Part shown: positions 19,009 through 29,071 of the stretch, piece by piece
Position numbering within the stretch: position 1 is the first letter of the stretch
Layout: each line of letters opens with the position of its first letter
Origin: Lentzea albida
Lineage (GTDB): Bacteria; Actinomycetota; Actinomycetes; Mycobacteriales; Pseudonocardiaceae
NCBI RefSeq assembly: GCF_900111005.1
Contig: NZ_FOFV01000020.1
Location: forward strand, 62,001 to 126,000
DNA: 64,000 nt
Direction of reading: 5' to 3'
Program-made: the position numbers and the translations under genes
Notes under the pieces: model-generated
Told to the model about the DNA's origin: nothing
What the model saw: the letters and a program-made list of their open reading frames with translations, nothing else
Database searches by the model: none

Positions 19009-21012
19009 ATGACCGACTTCGCCTCCTTCGAGAGCTACAACGCCACCCCGCGGCTCGCGTCGCTCGCGCTGTCCCCGGACGGCACCCGGCTCGTCACGGT
19101 CGTGTCCACGCTCGCCCCGGACGGCAAGACGTGGCAGGGCGCGCTCTGGGAGGTCGACCCCACCGGGGAACGGGAGGCCGTCCGGCTCACCCGCTCCGGC
19201 AAGGGCGACTCCTCCCCCGTGTTCGCGCCGGACGGGTCGCTGCTGTTCCTGTCGGCCCGCCCGGACCCGCTCGCGAAGCCGGGCGAGTCCCAGGACAAGA
19301 AGGCGCTGTGGCGGCTTCCGGTCCGCGGTGAGGCCGGCGAGGTGCTCCGGCCCGGTGGCGGAGTCGGTCAGGTCCGTGCCGCCGGCGACACGGTGCTGTT
19401 CACGTCGTCGGCGCACCGCTTCACGGAGTTCGGTGACGACGACAACGCCAAGCGCAAGGCCCGTGAGGACGCCGGCGTGACAGCGATCCTGCACGAGTCG
19501 TACCCGATCAGGTACTGGGACGCGGACCTCGGTCCCGCCTACCCGCGCCTGTTCGCGGCTCCTCTCGCGGACGTCGCTACCGAGACCGTCACCGCTCTCA
19601 CCGAAGACTCCGAAAGCAGGCTCAGCGACGAGGACGTTGAGCTGAGCCCAGACGGGAAGTGGGCTGTCCACGGCCACTCCGTGGACGTCAGCGCCGCCTA
19701 CGGCCGCCGGACCGAACTGCGGGTCGTGGCGACGGGCGGCGGCGCGGCGCGCACCGTCGCCTCCCAGGAGGGTTTCTCCTTCCACGGCGCCACGTTCACG
19801 CCCGACTCCTCCGCACTGGTCGCTGTCCGCCACCGCGAGTCCACTCCGGACTCCCCACACCGGCGCGAGCTGGTGCGCGTCGACCTGGCGGACGGCTCGA
19901 TCACGCCATTGGCGCCCGGCTTCCAGGAGGAACCGGACCACCCGGTGGTGAGCCCGGACGGCACGGCGGTCTTCTTCACCGCGAGCCACCTCGGGCACCA
20001 GCCGGTGTGGCGGCTCGACCTGGCGACCGGCGAGATCACGAAGCTGACGGTCTCCGGCTACTACAGCGACCTGGTCGTGAGCCCGGACGGCGAAACGCTG
20101 TACGCGCTGCGCAACTCCGTCGACCACCCGCCGCAGCCAGTGCGGTTCGCGGCCACCGGCGCCGACCAGGACCCGGAACGGCTGCGCGCGCCCGGTGCCC
20201 TCGACTCGGTGCCCGGCACGCTCACCGAGATCTCCACGGTCGTCGCCGACGGCAGGACCGTGCGCTCCTGGCTGGTGCTGCCCGAAGGTGCCTCCGCCGA
20301 CTCCCCCGCGCCGCTCGTCCTCTGGGTCCACGGCGGTCCCGTCATGAGCTGGAACGGCTGGACCTGGCGCTGGAACCCGTGGCTGATGGCCGCTCGCGGC
20401 TACGCCGTCCTGCTGCCCGACCCCGCTCTGTCCACCGGCTACGGGCCCGACTTCATCAAGGCCGGTTGGGGTCGCTGGGGTGCCGAGCCCTACACCGACC
20501 TCATGGCCATCACGGACGTCGCCGTCGAGCGGGCCGACATCGACGCCTCGCGGACCGCCGCGATGGGCGGGTCGTTCGGTGGTTACATGGCCAACTGGAT
20601 CGCCACCCAGACCGACCGGTTCCGCGCGATCGTCACGCACGCGTCCCTGTGGCACCTCGACGCCTTCTCCGGCGGCACCGACAGCTCCTACTTCTGGATG
20701 CGGGAGATGGGCGACCCGCTCACCCAGCCGGAGCGGATCCTCGCCAACTCCCCGCACCTTCGGGTCGCGGACATCAAGACCCCGATGCTCGTCATCCACG
20801 GCGACAAGGACTACCGGGTTCCGATCGGTGAGGGGCATCGCCTCTACTTCGACCTCGTCCGACACGGGGTCGATGCGAAATACCTTTACTTCCCAACCGA
20901 AAACCACTGGATCCTCACCCCCGGGAACTCTCGGGTCTGGTACGAGACGGTGTGGGCGTTCCTGGCCGAGCACGTCCTGGATCAGGACTGGGAGCGCCCC
21001 GAGCTCCTCTGA
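19009..21012 (+). CDS. S9 family prolyl oligopeptidase
   Basis: 667 residues. An N-terminal beta-propeller with repeated LSPDGxxLV and VSPDGxxxFF blades (about 15-400) caps a C-terminal alpha/beta hydrolase with catalytic S522 (GGSFGGYM), D601 (GDKDYRVP) and H633 (ENHW). This is the acylaminoacyl-peptidase/DPP-like branch. There is no signal peptide, so it is cytoplasmic. It starts 6 nt after galE and is likely part of the ideR-galK-galE transcript. Its last 31 bases overlap the end of the convergent DUF4192 gene. Confidence 0.92.
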   Translation: MTDFASFESYNATPRLASLALSPDGTRLVTVVSTLAPDGKTWQGALWEVDPTGEREAVRLTRSGKGDSSPVFAPDGSLLFLSARPDPLAKPGESQDKKALWRLPVRGEAGEVLRPGGGVGQVRAAGDTVLFTSSAHRFTEFGDDDNAKRKAREDAGVTAILHESYPIRYWDADLGPAYPRLFAAPLADVATETVTALTEDSESRLSDEDVELSPDGKWAVHGHSVDVSAAYGRRTELRVVATGGGAARTVASQEGFSFHGATFTPDSSALVAVRHRESTPDSPHRRELVRVDLADGSITPLAPGFQEEPDHPVVSPDGTAVFFTASHLGHQPVWRLDLATGEITKLTVSGYYSDLVVSPDGETLYALRNSVDHPPQPVRFAATGADQDPERLRAPGALDSVPGTLTEISTVVADGRTVRSWLVLPEGASADSPAPLVLWVHGGPVMSWNGWTWRWNPWLMAARGYAVLLPDPALSTGYGPDFIKAGWGRWGAEPYTDLMAITDVAVERADIDASRTAAMGGSFGGYMANWIATQTDRFRAIVTHASLWHLDAFSGGTDSSYFWMREMGDPLTQPERILANSPHLRVADIKTPMLVIHGDKDYRVPIGEGHRLYFDLVRHGVDAKYLYFPTENHWILTPGNSRVWYETVWAFLAEHVLDQDWERPELL

Positions 21013-22022
21013 GCGCCGGCGAGCAGCTCACGGGCGCTGGCCAGGTACTTCACGGCCAGCGCCCGCATTTCCGACGGCGGGAACGCGGCGCTGACGGCGG
21101 AGCGGATGAGCTTGCTCAGCGAGTGGCCGGGACAGGCTTCCTCGGCGGCGTCGAGCGCGATGGACGCGATCCCGCCGTCGCCGCGCTGGTAGGCGTAGAA
21201 TGCGAGCAGGCACGCAGGCTCGGCTCGTTCCGGTGCGGGGCAGGCCCTCGTGAGCTCGAGCCACAGGCGTTCGGCGTGCCGGGACCTCGCCTGCGCCGCG
21301 AACCCCATGCTCGCGTCGCGCACCTCGGGCACCGCCAACGCCCTCGCCAAGGCGACGACGTCCTTGTCCGGCAACGATCCCTTGCGGTGTTCCACCGCGT
21401 CGACCGCGTCGCTCACCCGCCGCAGTTCGGTGCGCGGATCGGGCTCTTCCGTGGTCGTCATGAGTTCGTCGAGCAACGCGGATCTGCGTTCGAGCGCTTC
21501 CGGCGGGTCCAGGGCGGCGATCGCGGCCATGGCGGCGCGCGACTCGAACGTCACGTTGCCCTCGTGCGCCGACGCCGCGGCGACAGCGGACAGCTGGGGA
21601 TCCGGCAACGTGCCGTGGCAGTCGATGTCGAGGTAGCAGAGCCACTGCGCGTCCTTCTGGCACGACGGCAGCCACACGGCTTCGACGACGTCGATGCCCA
21701 CACCGCCCAGCCGGAGGTCGAGCGTGGTGACCAGCGGCTCGTGCGGTAGCTCTTCGGGCATGTGCTCGGTCGGCGCGCACACCACCACGAGGATCACCTC
21801 TGTCGCGCCTTGTTCGAGCAGCGGCCCTTCCAATTGGGCCGCGAGGAAGCCTCTATGTCGCGGGCGTGGCAGATCGACGCGCATGGTCATGCTGACCAGG
21901 TTGTCTTTCAGCACCAGCACGACGAGCGAGTCGGCCGGGTGGAACCCCATGAGGTGCGGGATCGCGGCGTAGAGATCGCCGGCGTCCCGGACCCGGATCG
22001 GCTTCGAGAGGGTTGAGGGCAT
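20982..22022 (-). CDS. DUF4192 family protein
   Basis: 346 residues from ATG 22022; an in-frame TTG 20 codons upstream is less likely. The segment LYAAIPHLMGFHPADSLVVL near the N-terminus is the DUF4192 signature, a domain widespread in actinobacteria with no assigned function. The remainder is helical and alanine-rich. It has no signal peptide or clear membrane segment. It overlaps the S9 peptidase end tail to tail. Confidence 0.85.
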   Translation of the reverse strand: MPSTLSKPIRVRDAGDLYAAIPHLMGFHPADSLVVLVLKDNLVSMTMRVDLPRPRHRGFLAAQLEGPLLEQGATEVILVVVCAPTEHMPEELPHEPLVTTLDLRLGGVGIDVVEAVWLPSCQKDAQWLCYLDIDCHGTLPDPQLSAVAAASAHEGNVTFESRAAMAAIAALDPPEALERRSALLDELMTTTEEPDPRTELRRVSDAVDAVEHRKGSLPDKDVVALARALAVPEVRDASMGFAAQARSRHAERLWLELTRACPAPERAEPACLLAFYAYQRGDGGIASIALDAAEEACPGHSLSKLIRSAVSAAFPPSEMRALAVKYLASARELLAGAQRSSGRSQS

Positions 22023-22154
22023 GGGCCCACTGTGGAGGGTGGGCGCGGTGGTGGGGCGGGGGTGTCGCGAGGTTGTGGACAACTTTGCGGGTGTGGACAG
22101 GTTGAGATCTTGGGGTGCTCGGGAGCGGTGTTCTGTCGGGGGTGGGTGCTAGGT

Positions 22155-22189
22155 TGCCGTGCTCCGGCCCGTCGGACCGGAGCACGGCA
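22155..22189 (-). terminator. Stem-loop after the X-Pro dipeptidyl-peptidase gene
   Basis: A perfect 13-bp stem (22155-22167 with 22177-22189) around a 9-nt loop, 6 nt past the minus-strand stop at 22195. Confidence 0.75.
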
Positions 22190-22194
22190 CCACC

Positions 22195-23994
22195 TCAGAA
22201 CGACTGGAGCACGGTGCGCCAGCCGCCGACGACCGGCAGTTCCACCGACGTCCGGGTGAGGTCCAGGGACAGGCCGACACCCGGCTGCGGGCGCAGGGTG
22301 TAGTCGTAGTCGCTGGAGATCACGACGAACTCGAGCCGGTGACCGGTCTGCAGGACGTAGTCGTCCGGCACGATAGGCACCTCGACGTCGTAGAACTTGC
22401 CCGGCTTGATCGGCGACGTCCGGTCGGGGCGCTCCCGGTTCTGCGGGTCGGTCGAGCCGCGCGTGATGACGTGCGACCTGCCGTCCGGCGCGCGGTCGAC
22501 GAGCAACGTCGTCACGTTGGCCGCGGGCCGGTCGAACGCGATCCGCAGATTCGCCGTCGACTTGCCGGACAGCCGCAGCGGCTTCTTCGCCGGCTCCGAG
22601 CTGTAGGAGAGGCGGTTCGGCGAGGAGGCCTGGTCGATGAGCGACTCAGCGGTCTTCGTCGCGTCGTCGGTCAGCTTCTCCACACCGCGACCGGGCAGGA
22701 TGCCGAGGCCTCCCTTGGCGGGTCCGCCGGCGGACGGCCGCAGCCGCACGTCGGAGGTGCCGGGGGCCGGCCAGTCCTTCTCGTCGACCCACGTCTTGTC
22801 CTCGCGCTGGATCGTCGCCTTCGGCTCCTTGTCGACGCCGTTGCGGTGACCCCACAGGTACTGCGTGAACCAGCGGTTCAGCGTGCGCCGCCACTCGACC
22901 GAACGCAGCGTGTCGGCGTCCGTGTGACCGGACTGGTGCAGCCAGATCTTGTGCGGCGCGCCGACCTTCTTCAACGCCGAGTACCACTGCTCGACGTGCG
23001 TCATCTTGACGTTCCAGTCGTTGAGGCCGTGCACCGCGAGCACGGCCGCGCGAACCTTGCGGACGTCGTTGAGGTAGTTGCGCTTGTCCCAGAACCGGCT
23101 GTAGTCACCGGTGACGCGGTCCTGATCCCTCGCGATCTCGGCGAGGATCGGCTTGCAGATCTCCCTGTCCGCGCGCGTGTAGACGTACTCGGCCAGCACG
23201 TCGGCGTCCTCACCCTGGAACGTGCCAGGTGCGACGACGGCGCCGTCCGCGCGGTAGTAGTCGTACCAGCTGGAGATCGCGGCGATCGGCACGATGGCCT
23301 CGAGGCCGCGCACGCCAGTGGAAGCGACGGCGTTGGGCAGCGTGCCGTTGTACGAGACGCCCATCATCCCGGTCTTGCCGGTGGACCAGGTCGCCTTGAT
23401 GGTCTCGCCCGTGGCGGTGCGTGCGGTCGCACGGCCGTTAAGCCAGTCGACGACGACACGTGCGCCGATCGTCTCGTTGACGTCACCCGTCGTCGGGCAC
23501 CCCGTCGACTTACCTGTCCCGAGCGACTCGGCGTAGACGACGGCGTATCCGCGGGCGATGAAGTAGGCCTCGTAACGGCCCGAGGTGATCGGGTTCGGGC
23601 CGAGGGCGGCGGTGATGCGTTCGTCCGAGTTGGACTTCAGCAGACGCCCGTTGCGCTTGTCGGGCACGTAAAGCTCGACGTCGACGTTGTGGTTGGCGAC
23701 GTCGTTGCCGCCCGAGAAGTACGGGCTGACCATGTAGACGACGGGGACTTTGAGACCGCGTTCGGTGGCGCGCGGCCGGACGACCTCGGTGTAGACCTCG
23801 TCGTCCTTGCCGTCGCGGTCGCTGTCGACCGGTGCCCGGACCCAGAGGCTCTCCTTCACCACGTCCTTCGGATCGAAGACGGGTTGCGCCTCGCCGTCGG
23901 AGAACACCGGCCCTTCGGCGGCCTGGGCGGTCGCGGGCAGGAATGGCAGAACCAGCACCGCTGTCAGCAGTGCAACTCTTCGTGCGCCCCTCAC
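22195..23994 (-). CDS. Secreted X-Pro dipeptidyl-peptidase (CocE/PepX family)
   Basis: 599 residues from GTG 23994, which gives a normal signal peptide (RGARR, hydrophobic stretch, TAQA-AEG) and has GGGGG 7-11 nt upstream. Catalytic parts: nucleophile Ser in GMMGVSYNG, Asp in HGLNDWNV, His in QSGHTD; a C-terminal jelly-roll domain (about 390-599) completes the S15/CocE layout. It removes N-terminal X-Pro dipeptides or hydrolyses esters outside the cell. It is divergent from the deaminase gene and ends at a strong stem-loop. Confidence 0.9.
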   Translation of the reverse strand: MRGARRVALLTAVLVLPFLPATAQAAEGPVFSDGEAQPVFDPKDVVKESLWVRAPVDSDRDGKDDEVYTEVVRPRATERGLKVPVVYMVSPYFSGGNDVANHNVDVELYVPDKRNGRLLKSNSDERITAALGPNPITSGRYEAYFIARGYAVVYAESLGTGKSTGCPTTGDVNETIGARVVVDWLNGRATARTATGETIKATWSTGKTGMMGVSYNGTLPNAVASTGVRGLEAIVPIAAISSWYDYYRADGAVVAPGTFQGEDADVLAEYVYTRADREICKPILAEIARDQDRVTGDYSRFWDKRNYLNDVRKVRAAVLAVHGLNDWNVKMTHVEQWYSALKKVGAPHKIWLHQSGHTDADTLRSVEWRRTLNRWFTQYLWGHRNGVDKEPKATIQREDKTWVDEKDWPAPGTSDVRLRPSAGGPAKGGLGILPGRGVEKLTDDATKTAESLIDQASSPNRLSYSSEPAKKPLRLSGKSTANLRIAFDRPAANVTTLLVDRAPDGRSHVITRGSTDPQNRERPDRTSPIKPGKFYDVEVPIVPDDYVLQTGHRLEFVVISSDYDYTLRPQPGVGLSLDLTRTSVELPVVGGWRTVLQSF

Positions 23995-24101
23995 GAGGCA
24001 CCCCCAATGCGGAAGCCAGAGACAGGGATTCGCCTGCACCCTCTCCTTTGACTGCAAGACATGTCACCCGTCGAATGGCCCTTGACCTGAGAGCATGGAC
24101 C

Positions 24102-25103
24102 GTGCACATTTCCGACTTCGTCCACGCGCTGCCGAAGGCCGAGCTGCACGTCCACCTCGTGGGCGCGGCCTCGGTCGAGACGGTTCTCGCGCTCGCCCGC
24201 AACCACCCCGGCGGGCGAGTGCCGACCGACGAGGCCGCGCTGCGGAAGTTTTACGAGTTCAGGGACTTCCGGCACTTCATCAACGTCTACGGCATCGTCA
24301 ACGACCTGGTCACCACCGGCGAGGACGTCCGCACGCTCGTCGTCGGATACGCGCGTGACGCCGCACGGACCAACGTCCGCTATGCGGAACTGACGATCAG
24401 CGCGACCAGCCACCTGCGTGCCGGCATCGAGCCCGACGAGCTCGTCGAGGCGTTGCGGGCGGGGCGGGACGAGGCGCTCGCCGTGCACGGCGTGACGCTG
24501 CAGTGGATCTTCGACGTTCCCGGTGTGTGGGACCGCGACTGGGGCATGACGAGTGCGCGGTTCGCGACGGAGTACCGGCCCGAGGGACTGGTCGGGTTCG
24601 GGCTAGGCGGGTTCGAGTCGGACTCGCCCAGGTCGAACTTCCGCGAGGCGTTCGCGCTGGCCCGCGACGCGGGGCTGCACATGGTGCCGCACGCCGGTGA
24701 GACGACGCCGCCGAGCGAGATCTGGGCCGCAGTGCGGGACCTTCGTGCCGAACGGATCGGGCACGGCGTCAGCGCGGTGCAGGACCCCGACCTCGTGCGG
24801 TGTCTCGCCGACGAGGGCGTCGTCGTGGAGGTGTGCCCGACGTCGAACATCCGCACGGGCGCGGTGCGGTCGCTGGACGAGCACCCCCTGCCGCGGCTCG
24901 TGGAGGCCGGGGTGCCGGTGACGATCAGCACCGACGACCCCGGCATGTTCCACACCGACCTCGATCGCGAGTACCTGCTGTGCCACGAGCGGTTCGGGTT
25001 CGGCCGCGACGACCTCGCCGGACTCGCGCGAGCGGCGGTGCGGGCGTCGTACGCGCCGGTCGAGTTGAAGGACCGACTGATGAAGGAGATCGACGCGCTG
25101 TGA
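24102..25103 (+). CDS. Adenosine/adenine deaminase-family amidohydrolase
   Basis: 333 residues from GTG 24102; ATG 24075 would add nine residues. TIM-barrel deaminase with metal ligands HVHLVG (near 15-20), catalytic HAGE, the RIGHG strand, and STDDPGMF. Most adenosine deaminases have an acidic residue in HxHL(D/E)G; here it is Val, so the preferred base or nucleoside (adenosine, adenine, aminodeoxyfutalosine) is uncertain. Its stop overlaps the cutA start. Confidence 0.85.
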   Translation: MHISDFVHALPKAELHVHLVGAASVETVLALARNHPGGRVPTDEAALRKFYEFRDFRHFINVYGIVNDLVTTGEDVRTLVVGYARDAARTNVRYAELTISATSHLRAGIEPDELVEALRAGRDEALAVHGVTLQWIFDVPGVWDRDWGMTSARFATEYRPEGLVGFGLGGFESDSPRSNFREAFALARDAGLHMVPHAGETTPPSEIWAAVRDLRAERIGHGVSAVQDPDLVRCLADEGVVVEVCPTSNIRTGAVRSLDEHPLPRLVEAGVPVTISTDDPGMFHTDLDREYLLCHERFGFGRDDLAGLARAAVRASYAPVELKDRLMKEIDAL

Positions 25104-25414
25104 GTGGTGCGAGTGTGGTGACGACGACGGTCGACTCCCCCGAGGCCGCGGAGTCGTTGGCGAAGGGCATCGTCGAGGCCCGGTTGGGCGCGTGCGTGCA
25201 GATCGTGCCGATCCGCAGCGTCTACCGGTGGGAGGGCGAGGTCCGCGTCGACGCGGAATGGCAGTGCGTCGTGAAGACGTCCGCCATCCGCGTCGACGAA
25301 CTCGTCGCGCACATCAAGGCGCAGCACAGCTACGACGTGCCCGAGGTCGTCGTCACCCCCGTGACCGGAGGCAACGACGACTACCTCGCATGGGTCTCAG
25401 AGGAGACCTCGTAG
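25100..25414 (+). CDS. cutA: Divalent-cation tolerance protein CutA
   Basis: 104 residues, from a GTG overlapping the previous stop by 4 nt. It shows the CutA1 fold's hallmarks: EARLGACVQIVP, SVYRWEGEV, the late VVVTPVTGGNDDYLAWV strand-helix end. CutA forms stable trimers and binds Cu2+ in other organisms; its cellular role remains vague. Its last 18 bases overlap the end of the convergent helicase gene. Confidence 0.92.
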   Translation: MSGASVVTTTVDSPEAAESLAKGIVEARLGACVQIVPIRSVYRWEGEVRVDAEWQCVVKTSAIRVDELVAHIKAQHSYDVPEVVVTPVTGGNDDYLAWVSEETS

Positions 25415-27421
25415 GTGGCGCGGCAGCGGTTCGGTGTGCAGGACGCCGAGCCGCTGTGTCGCCCTCGTCAACGCCACGTAGAGCTCGCTGGGTGCCATGC
25501 TTTGCGGTTCGACGACGAGGACGACGTCGAACTCCAGGCCCTTCGACGCGCGCGGTGACATCCAGCCTTCGCCGATGACGGCGATCGTGCGGTCGCTGCG
25601 TGTACCGGCGTGCGCGTCGAGTTCTTCGCGTACCGCTGCCGACACGTCGGTCACGCGGCGAGCCCAGGGGCGAACGCCGGCGTTGCGCACCGAGACCGGT
25701 GCTGACGCGTCGGGGTCGACGAGCTTCAGGACCGGGGTGGCGACGGCCATGATCTCGCCGGGGGTGCGGTAGTTGACCTCGAGCCGGCGGTAGGTGAACC
25801 GCTCGAACACCGAGCCCCAGCTCCGGACGCCTCCCGCCGCCTGGCGCTGGGCGAGGTCGCCGACGACCGTCATCGACTTGTTCGGGCATCGGCGCAGCAG
25901 GACTCGCCAGTCCATCGCGGACAGTTCCTGTGCTTCGTCCACGACCACGTGACCGTAGGTCCACGTGCGGTCGTCGGCGGCCCGTTCGGCGAGAGTGCGC
26001 CGGTCGCGAACCTCGTGCCTGGCCGCCAGCACCTCGGCGTTGACGAAGTCCGTGACGATGTACTCGTCGGAGTCCGCGCGCTTGTCGATCGACAGGACGT
26101 CCATGACGCCGCGCGCGTATTCGAGCTGTTCCTCCTCCTCTCGTCTCGCCGCGCGTTCCGCGGAGCCGTCGGAGCCGAGCAGGTCGGCGAGCTCGTCCAG
26201 CAGCGGCACGTCGGACACCGTCCACGCCGCGCCGTCGGGCCGGTAGAGCTCCGGGGCGCCGATCCGGAAGCAGCGGCCTTCGTAGAGGTCGGCGAGCAGT
26301 TGCTGTGGTGTGAGCAGCGGCCACAGCCTGTCGACGGCGGCGAGCAACTCCGAGCTGTGGCGGAGTTCGTGGCGGACGTCCTCCTCGATCTCCGGCCAGT
26401 CGACGCCGATCAGCCGCATCGCCGGCGCGACGAGTTCCTCGGCGAGCGCGAGGAAGAAGTACTTGCGGGCGGCGTTGTGCGGCAGTCCGTAGTAGCGCGT
26501 CTTCTCCCGTGCGACGGCGGCGATGTGCGCGTCGAGCGGGACGACGACGTCCTCCAGCTCGATCTCGACGGGCTCGTCGGGGAGTTCCTGCCGGTCGGCG
26601 ACGGCGACGGCGAGCAGGTCGAGAACCGATATGTCCCCCTTCAGGCGTTGCAGCGACGGAGTGTCCTCCACGTCCGTCGCGACGCCGGGATACAGCTCGC
26701 CAGGGGTCGCGAAGACGACGTCGGTCTCGCCCAGCGACGGCAGGACGTCGCCGACGTAGTGGAGGAAGCCGGTGTTCGGGCCGACGATCAGGACACCGTG
26801 CCGCGAGAGGCGTTCACGACGCGTATACAACAGGTATGCCACTCGGTGCAGCGCCACGGCGGTCTTGCCGGTGCCCGGTCCACCCTCGATCACCAGCACA
26901 CCGGGGCCCGAGTAGCGGATGATCTCGTCCTGTTCGGCCTGGATGGTCGAGACGATGTCGCGCATGGTCGCGGTCCGCGGCGCGTTGAGGGCGTCGAGCA
27001 GTGCGGTGGCGTCGGTGAGCAGTTCGTCGTCGTGGAAGTCGCACAGCTCCCGATCGCGTACGCGGAAGTGCCGCCGCAGCACGACGCCCTCCGGATTCGC
27101 TGCGGTCGCCGTGTAGAACGGCCGTGCCGCCGGTGCACGCCAGTCCAGCAGCAATGGTTCGAAGTCGTCGTCGAACAGGCCGACCCGTCCGATGTAGGTG
27201 CGGTCGCCGTTCTCCGAGTCGATGCGGCCGAAGCACAGCCCTTCCTCCGCCGCGCGGTACTTCCCGACTTGCCTGGTCAGCACCTCGACGGAGGCCTCGC
27301 GGTCCAGGCGCCGGGTGGTCGTGTCCCGCAGCACGGCCGCCAGGTCGGCGGCCGCTTTGTTCCGTTCTTCGTCGAGCTTTTCATACAGAGAGGTGATCCG
27401 TGCCTGTTCGCTCGCCAACAC
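25397..27421 (-). CDS. HelD-like UvrD/Rep superfamily 1 helicase
   Basis: 674 residues from GTG 27421, chosen because AGGGGG lies just upstream and the protein then begins VLASEQARITSLYEKLD, the coiled-coil start of HelD proteins; the longer frame to 27640 lacks a start site. Walker A GGPGTGKT (180-187), Walker B VVVDEAQ, motif VNYRTP and the terminal YVALTRATQRL are present. HelD proteins bind RNA polymerase and release stalled enzyme; some actinobacterial members (HelR) give rifampicin tolerance. I found no rifampicin-associated element upstream, so that role is not supported. Confidence 0.88.
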   Translation of the reverse strand: MLASEQARITSLYEKLDEERNKAAADLAAVLRDTTTRRLDREASVEVLTRQVGKYRAAEEGLCFGRIDSENGDRTYIGRVGLFDDDFEPLLLDWRAPAARPFYTATAANPEGVVLRRHFRVRDRELCDFHDDELLTDATALLDALNAPRTATMRDIVSTIQAEQDEIIRYSGPGVLVIEGGPGTGKTAVALHRVAYLLYTRRERLSRHGVLIVGPNTGFLHYVGDVLPSLGETDVVFATPGELYPGVATDVEDTPSLQRLKGDISVLDLLAVAVADRQELPDEPVEIELEDVVVPLDAHIAAVAREKTRYYGLPHNAARKYFFLALAEELVAPAMRLIGVDWPEIEEDVRHELRHSSELLAAVDRLWPLLTPQQLLADLYEGRCFRIGAPELYRPDGAAWTVSDVPLLDELADLLGSDGSAERAARREEEEQLEYARGVMDVLSIDKRADSDEYIVTDFVNAEVLAARHEVRDRRTLAERAADDRTWTYGHVVVDEAQELSAMDWRVLLRRCPNKSMTVVGDLAQRQAAGGVRSWGSVFERFTYRRLEVNYRTPGEIMAVATPVLKLVDPDASAPVSVRNAGVRPWARRVTDVSAAVREELDAHAGTRSDRTIAVIGEGWMSPRASKGLEFDVVLVVEPQSMAPSELYVALTRATQRLGVLHTEPLPRHLRGLL

Positions 27422-27768
27422 CTTGCCCCCTGTGATACAATAATTCTGTCTTCCGGAAAATTCATTCCGAAAATGCAAAGCCATTCTTTCTATCACGTTC
27501 CAGTCGCGCGCGGAACCCTTTGAGAGATCCCGCGACTGACCGGTTCCAGCACCATCGAAGGCAAGCTGAGCTGCCGCGATGAGACCGGCGCGACAGCGAC
27601 GTCGGACTCGTGCAGGGCTGCATGCCCCTCGGCCAGTCATTCCGCGCCGCTGACCTGCGAGCTGTCACGAGGTCACCCCTGGCAATTCGCTGTTCACCGC
27701 AGCTGGAAATGTAGGATCGGCGGAGCGGTTAGCACTGCGGAAGAGGCCCGAATGGACGTGGTCGAGGC
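27422..27768. other. Divergent promoter region with an AT-rich stretch
   Basis: 347 bases between the helicase and the GH4 gene. No convincing gene. Bases 27435-27500 are clearly richer in A/T than the surroundings and contain repeated TTTTCGGAA / TTTTCCGGAA words on the minus strand; this probably includes the helicase promoter and a regulator site. Confidence 0.5.
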
Positions 27769-29067
27769 ATGAAGCTGGTCATCCTGGGCGGGGGCGGCTT
27801 CCGCGTGCCGCTCGTCTACCGGGCATTGCTCGCCGATCGCTCGCCCGGCCGCGTGACCGAGGTCGTGCTCCACGACCTCGACGCCGCCAGGCTCGCCGCG
27901 ATCGGGGGTGTGCTCGCCGAACTCGCGACCGATGTGCCGGACGCGCCGGCCGTGTCGGCGTCGACCGACCTCGACGAGGCGCTGCGTGGAGCGGACTTCG
28001 TGTTCTCCGCGATTCGCGTCGGCGGGCTCGAGGGGCGCGCGGCCGACGAGAGCGTCGCGGCGGGGTGTGGCGTGCTCGGCCAGGAGACCGTCGGCGCCGG
28101 CGGCGTTGCATACGGGTTGCGTACCGTGCCCGTCGCGCTCGACATCGCGCGCCGCATATCTGTGCACGCGCCGGACGCCTGGGTCATCAACTTCACGAAC
28201 CCCGCGGGCATGGTCACCGAGGCGATGTCGGCGCACCTCGGCGAGCGCGTCATCGGGATCTGCGACTCCCCCGTCGGGCTCGGCAAGCGGGTCGTCCGGG
28301 CCGTGGGGGCGACCCTGGAAGACGCCTGGCTCGACTACGCCGGCCTCAACCACCTCGGCTGGTTGCGCGGTGTTCACGTACGGGGGCGGGACGTGCTGCC
28401 GGATCTGCTCGCCGACGCCGGGCGGCTCGAGTCGTTCGAGGAGGGCAAGCTCTTCGGGGCGGAGTGGCTGCGGACGTTGGGCGCCATTCCGAACGAGTAC
28501 CTGCACTACTACTACTTCACGCGTGAGGCGGTCGCGTCCGGCGCGTCGCGTGGGGCGTTCCTGCTCGAGCAGCAGAAGCGGTTCTACGCGGCGCCATCGT
28601 GGGAGAGCTGGGAACGGACCCGTCTCGAACGGGAGCAGACCTACATGGCGGAGACCCGCGACGACGAACGCGACGCCGACGACCTCGACGGCGGAGGCTA
28701 CGAACGGGTCGCGCTCGACCTGATGCACGCGATCGCGTCGGACAAGCGGGCCACGCTGATCCTCAACGTGCCGAACGGGACGACGTTGTCGTGCCTCGAC
28801 TCCGACGCGGTCGTCGAGGTGCCGAGCCTCGTCGACGCGAACGGGGCGCGGCCGGTCTCGGTCAGCCAGGTGCCGGACGAGGGCGTCGGACTCGTCACGG
28901 CGCTGAAGGCGGTCGAGCGCGCGACGATCAAGGCGGCCGTCAGCGGCGAGCGGGCGCACGCCGTGAAGGCGCTGGCGTTGCATCCTCTGGTCGACTCCGT
29001 CAGCGTCGCCCGCCAGATCGTCGATGCTCATCCGCTCTTGTCGGGAGTCTTCCGCGCTACCTTCTGA
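27769..29067 (+). CDS. Glycoside hydrolase family 4, 6-phospho-beta-glucosidase type
   Basis: 432 residues. GH4 enzymes use NAD and Mn2+ in a redox-assisted hydrolysis. The nucleotide motif LGGGGFRVP (6-14), NFTNPAGMVTEA, the metal Cys in CDSPVG and metal His in NHLGW are all present; the phospho-beta-glucosidase branch is suggested by the FRVPLVYRALL start. No PTS genes are nearby, so how a phosphorylated disaccharide would arise is not visible. ATG with GAGG upstream; the next gene begins 5 nt later. Confidence 0.9.
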   Translation: MKLVILGGGGFRVPLVYRALLADRSPGRVTEVVLHDLDAARLAAIGGVLAELATDVPDAPAVSASTDLDEALRGADFVFSAIRVGGLEGRAADESVAAGCGVLGQETVGAGGVAYGLRTVPVALDIARRISVHAPDAWVINFTNPAGMVTEAMSAHLGERVIGICDSPVGLGKRVVRAVGATLEDAWLDYAGLNHLGWLRGVHVRGRDVLPDLLADAGRLESFEEGKLFGAEWLRTLGAIPNEYLHYYYFTREAVASGASRGAFLLEQQKRFYAAPSWESWERTRLEREQTYMAETRDDERDADDLDGGGYERVALDLMHAIASDKRATLILNVPNGTTLSCLDSDAVVEVPSLVDANGARPVSVSQVPDEGVGLVTALKAVERATIKAAVSGERAHAVKALALHPLVDSVSVARQIVDAHPLLSGVFRATF

Positions 29068-29071
29068 GGTC

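Noticed and set aside
24609-24625. GGTTCGAGTC resembling a tRNA T-arm
   Set aside because: It lies within the deaminase coding frame, with no acceptor or anticodon stem around it.
27422-27520. Rifampicin-associated element before the HelD-like gene
   Set aside because: I looked for the inverted repeat found before rifampicin-inducible genes and saw none, nor one before the Rph-like gene.
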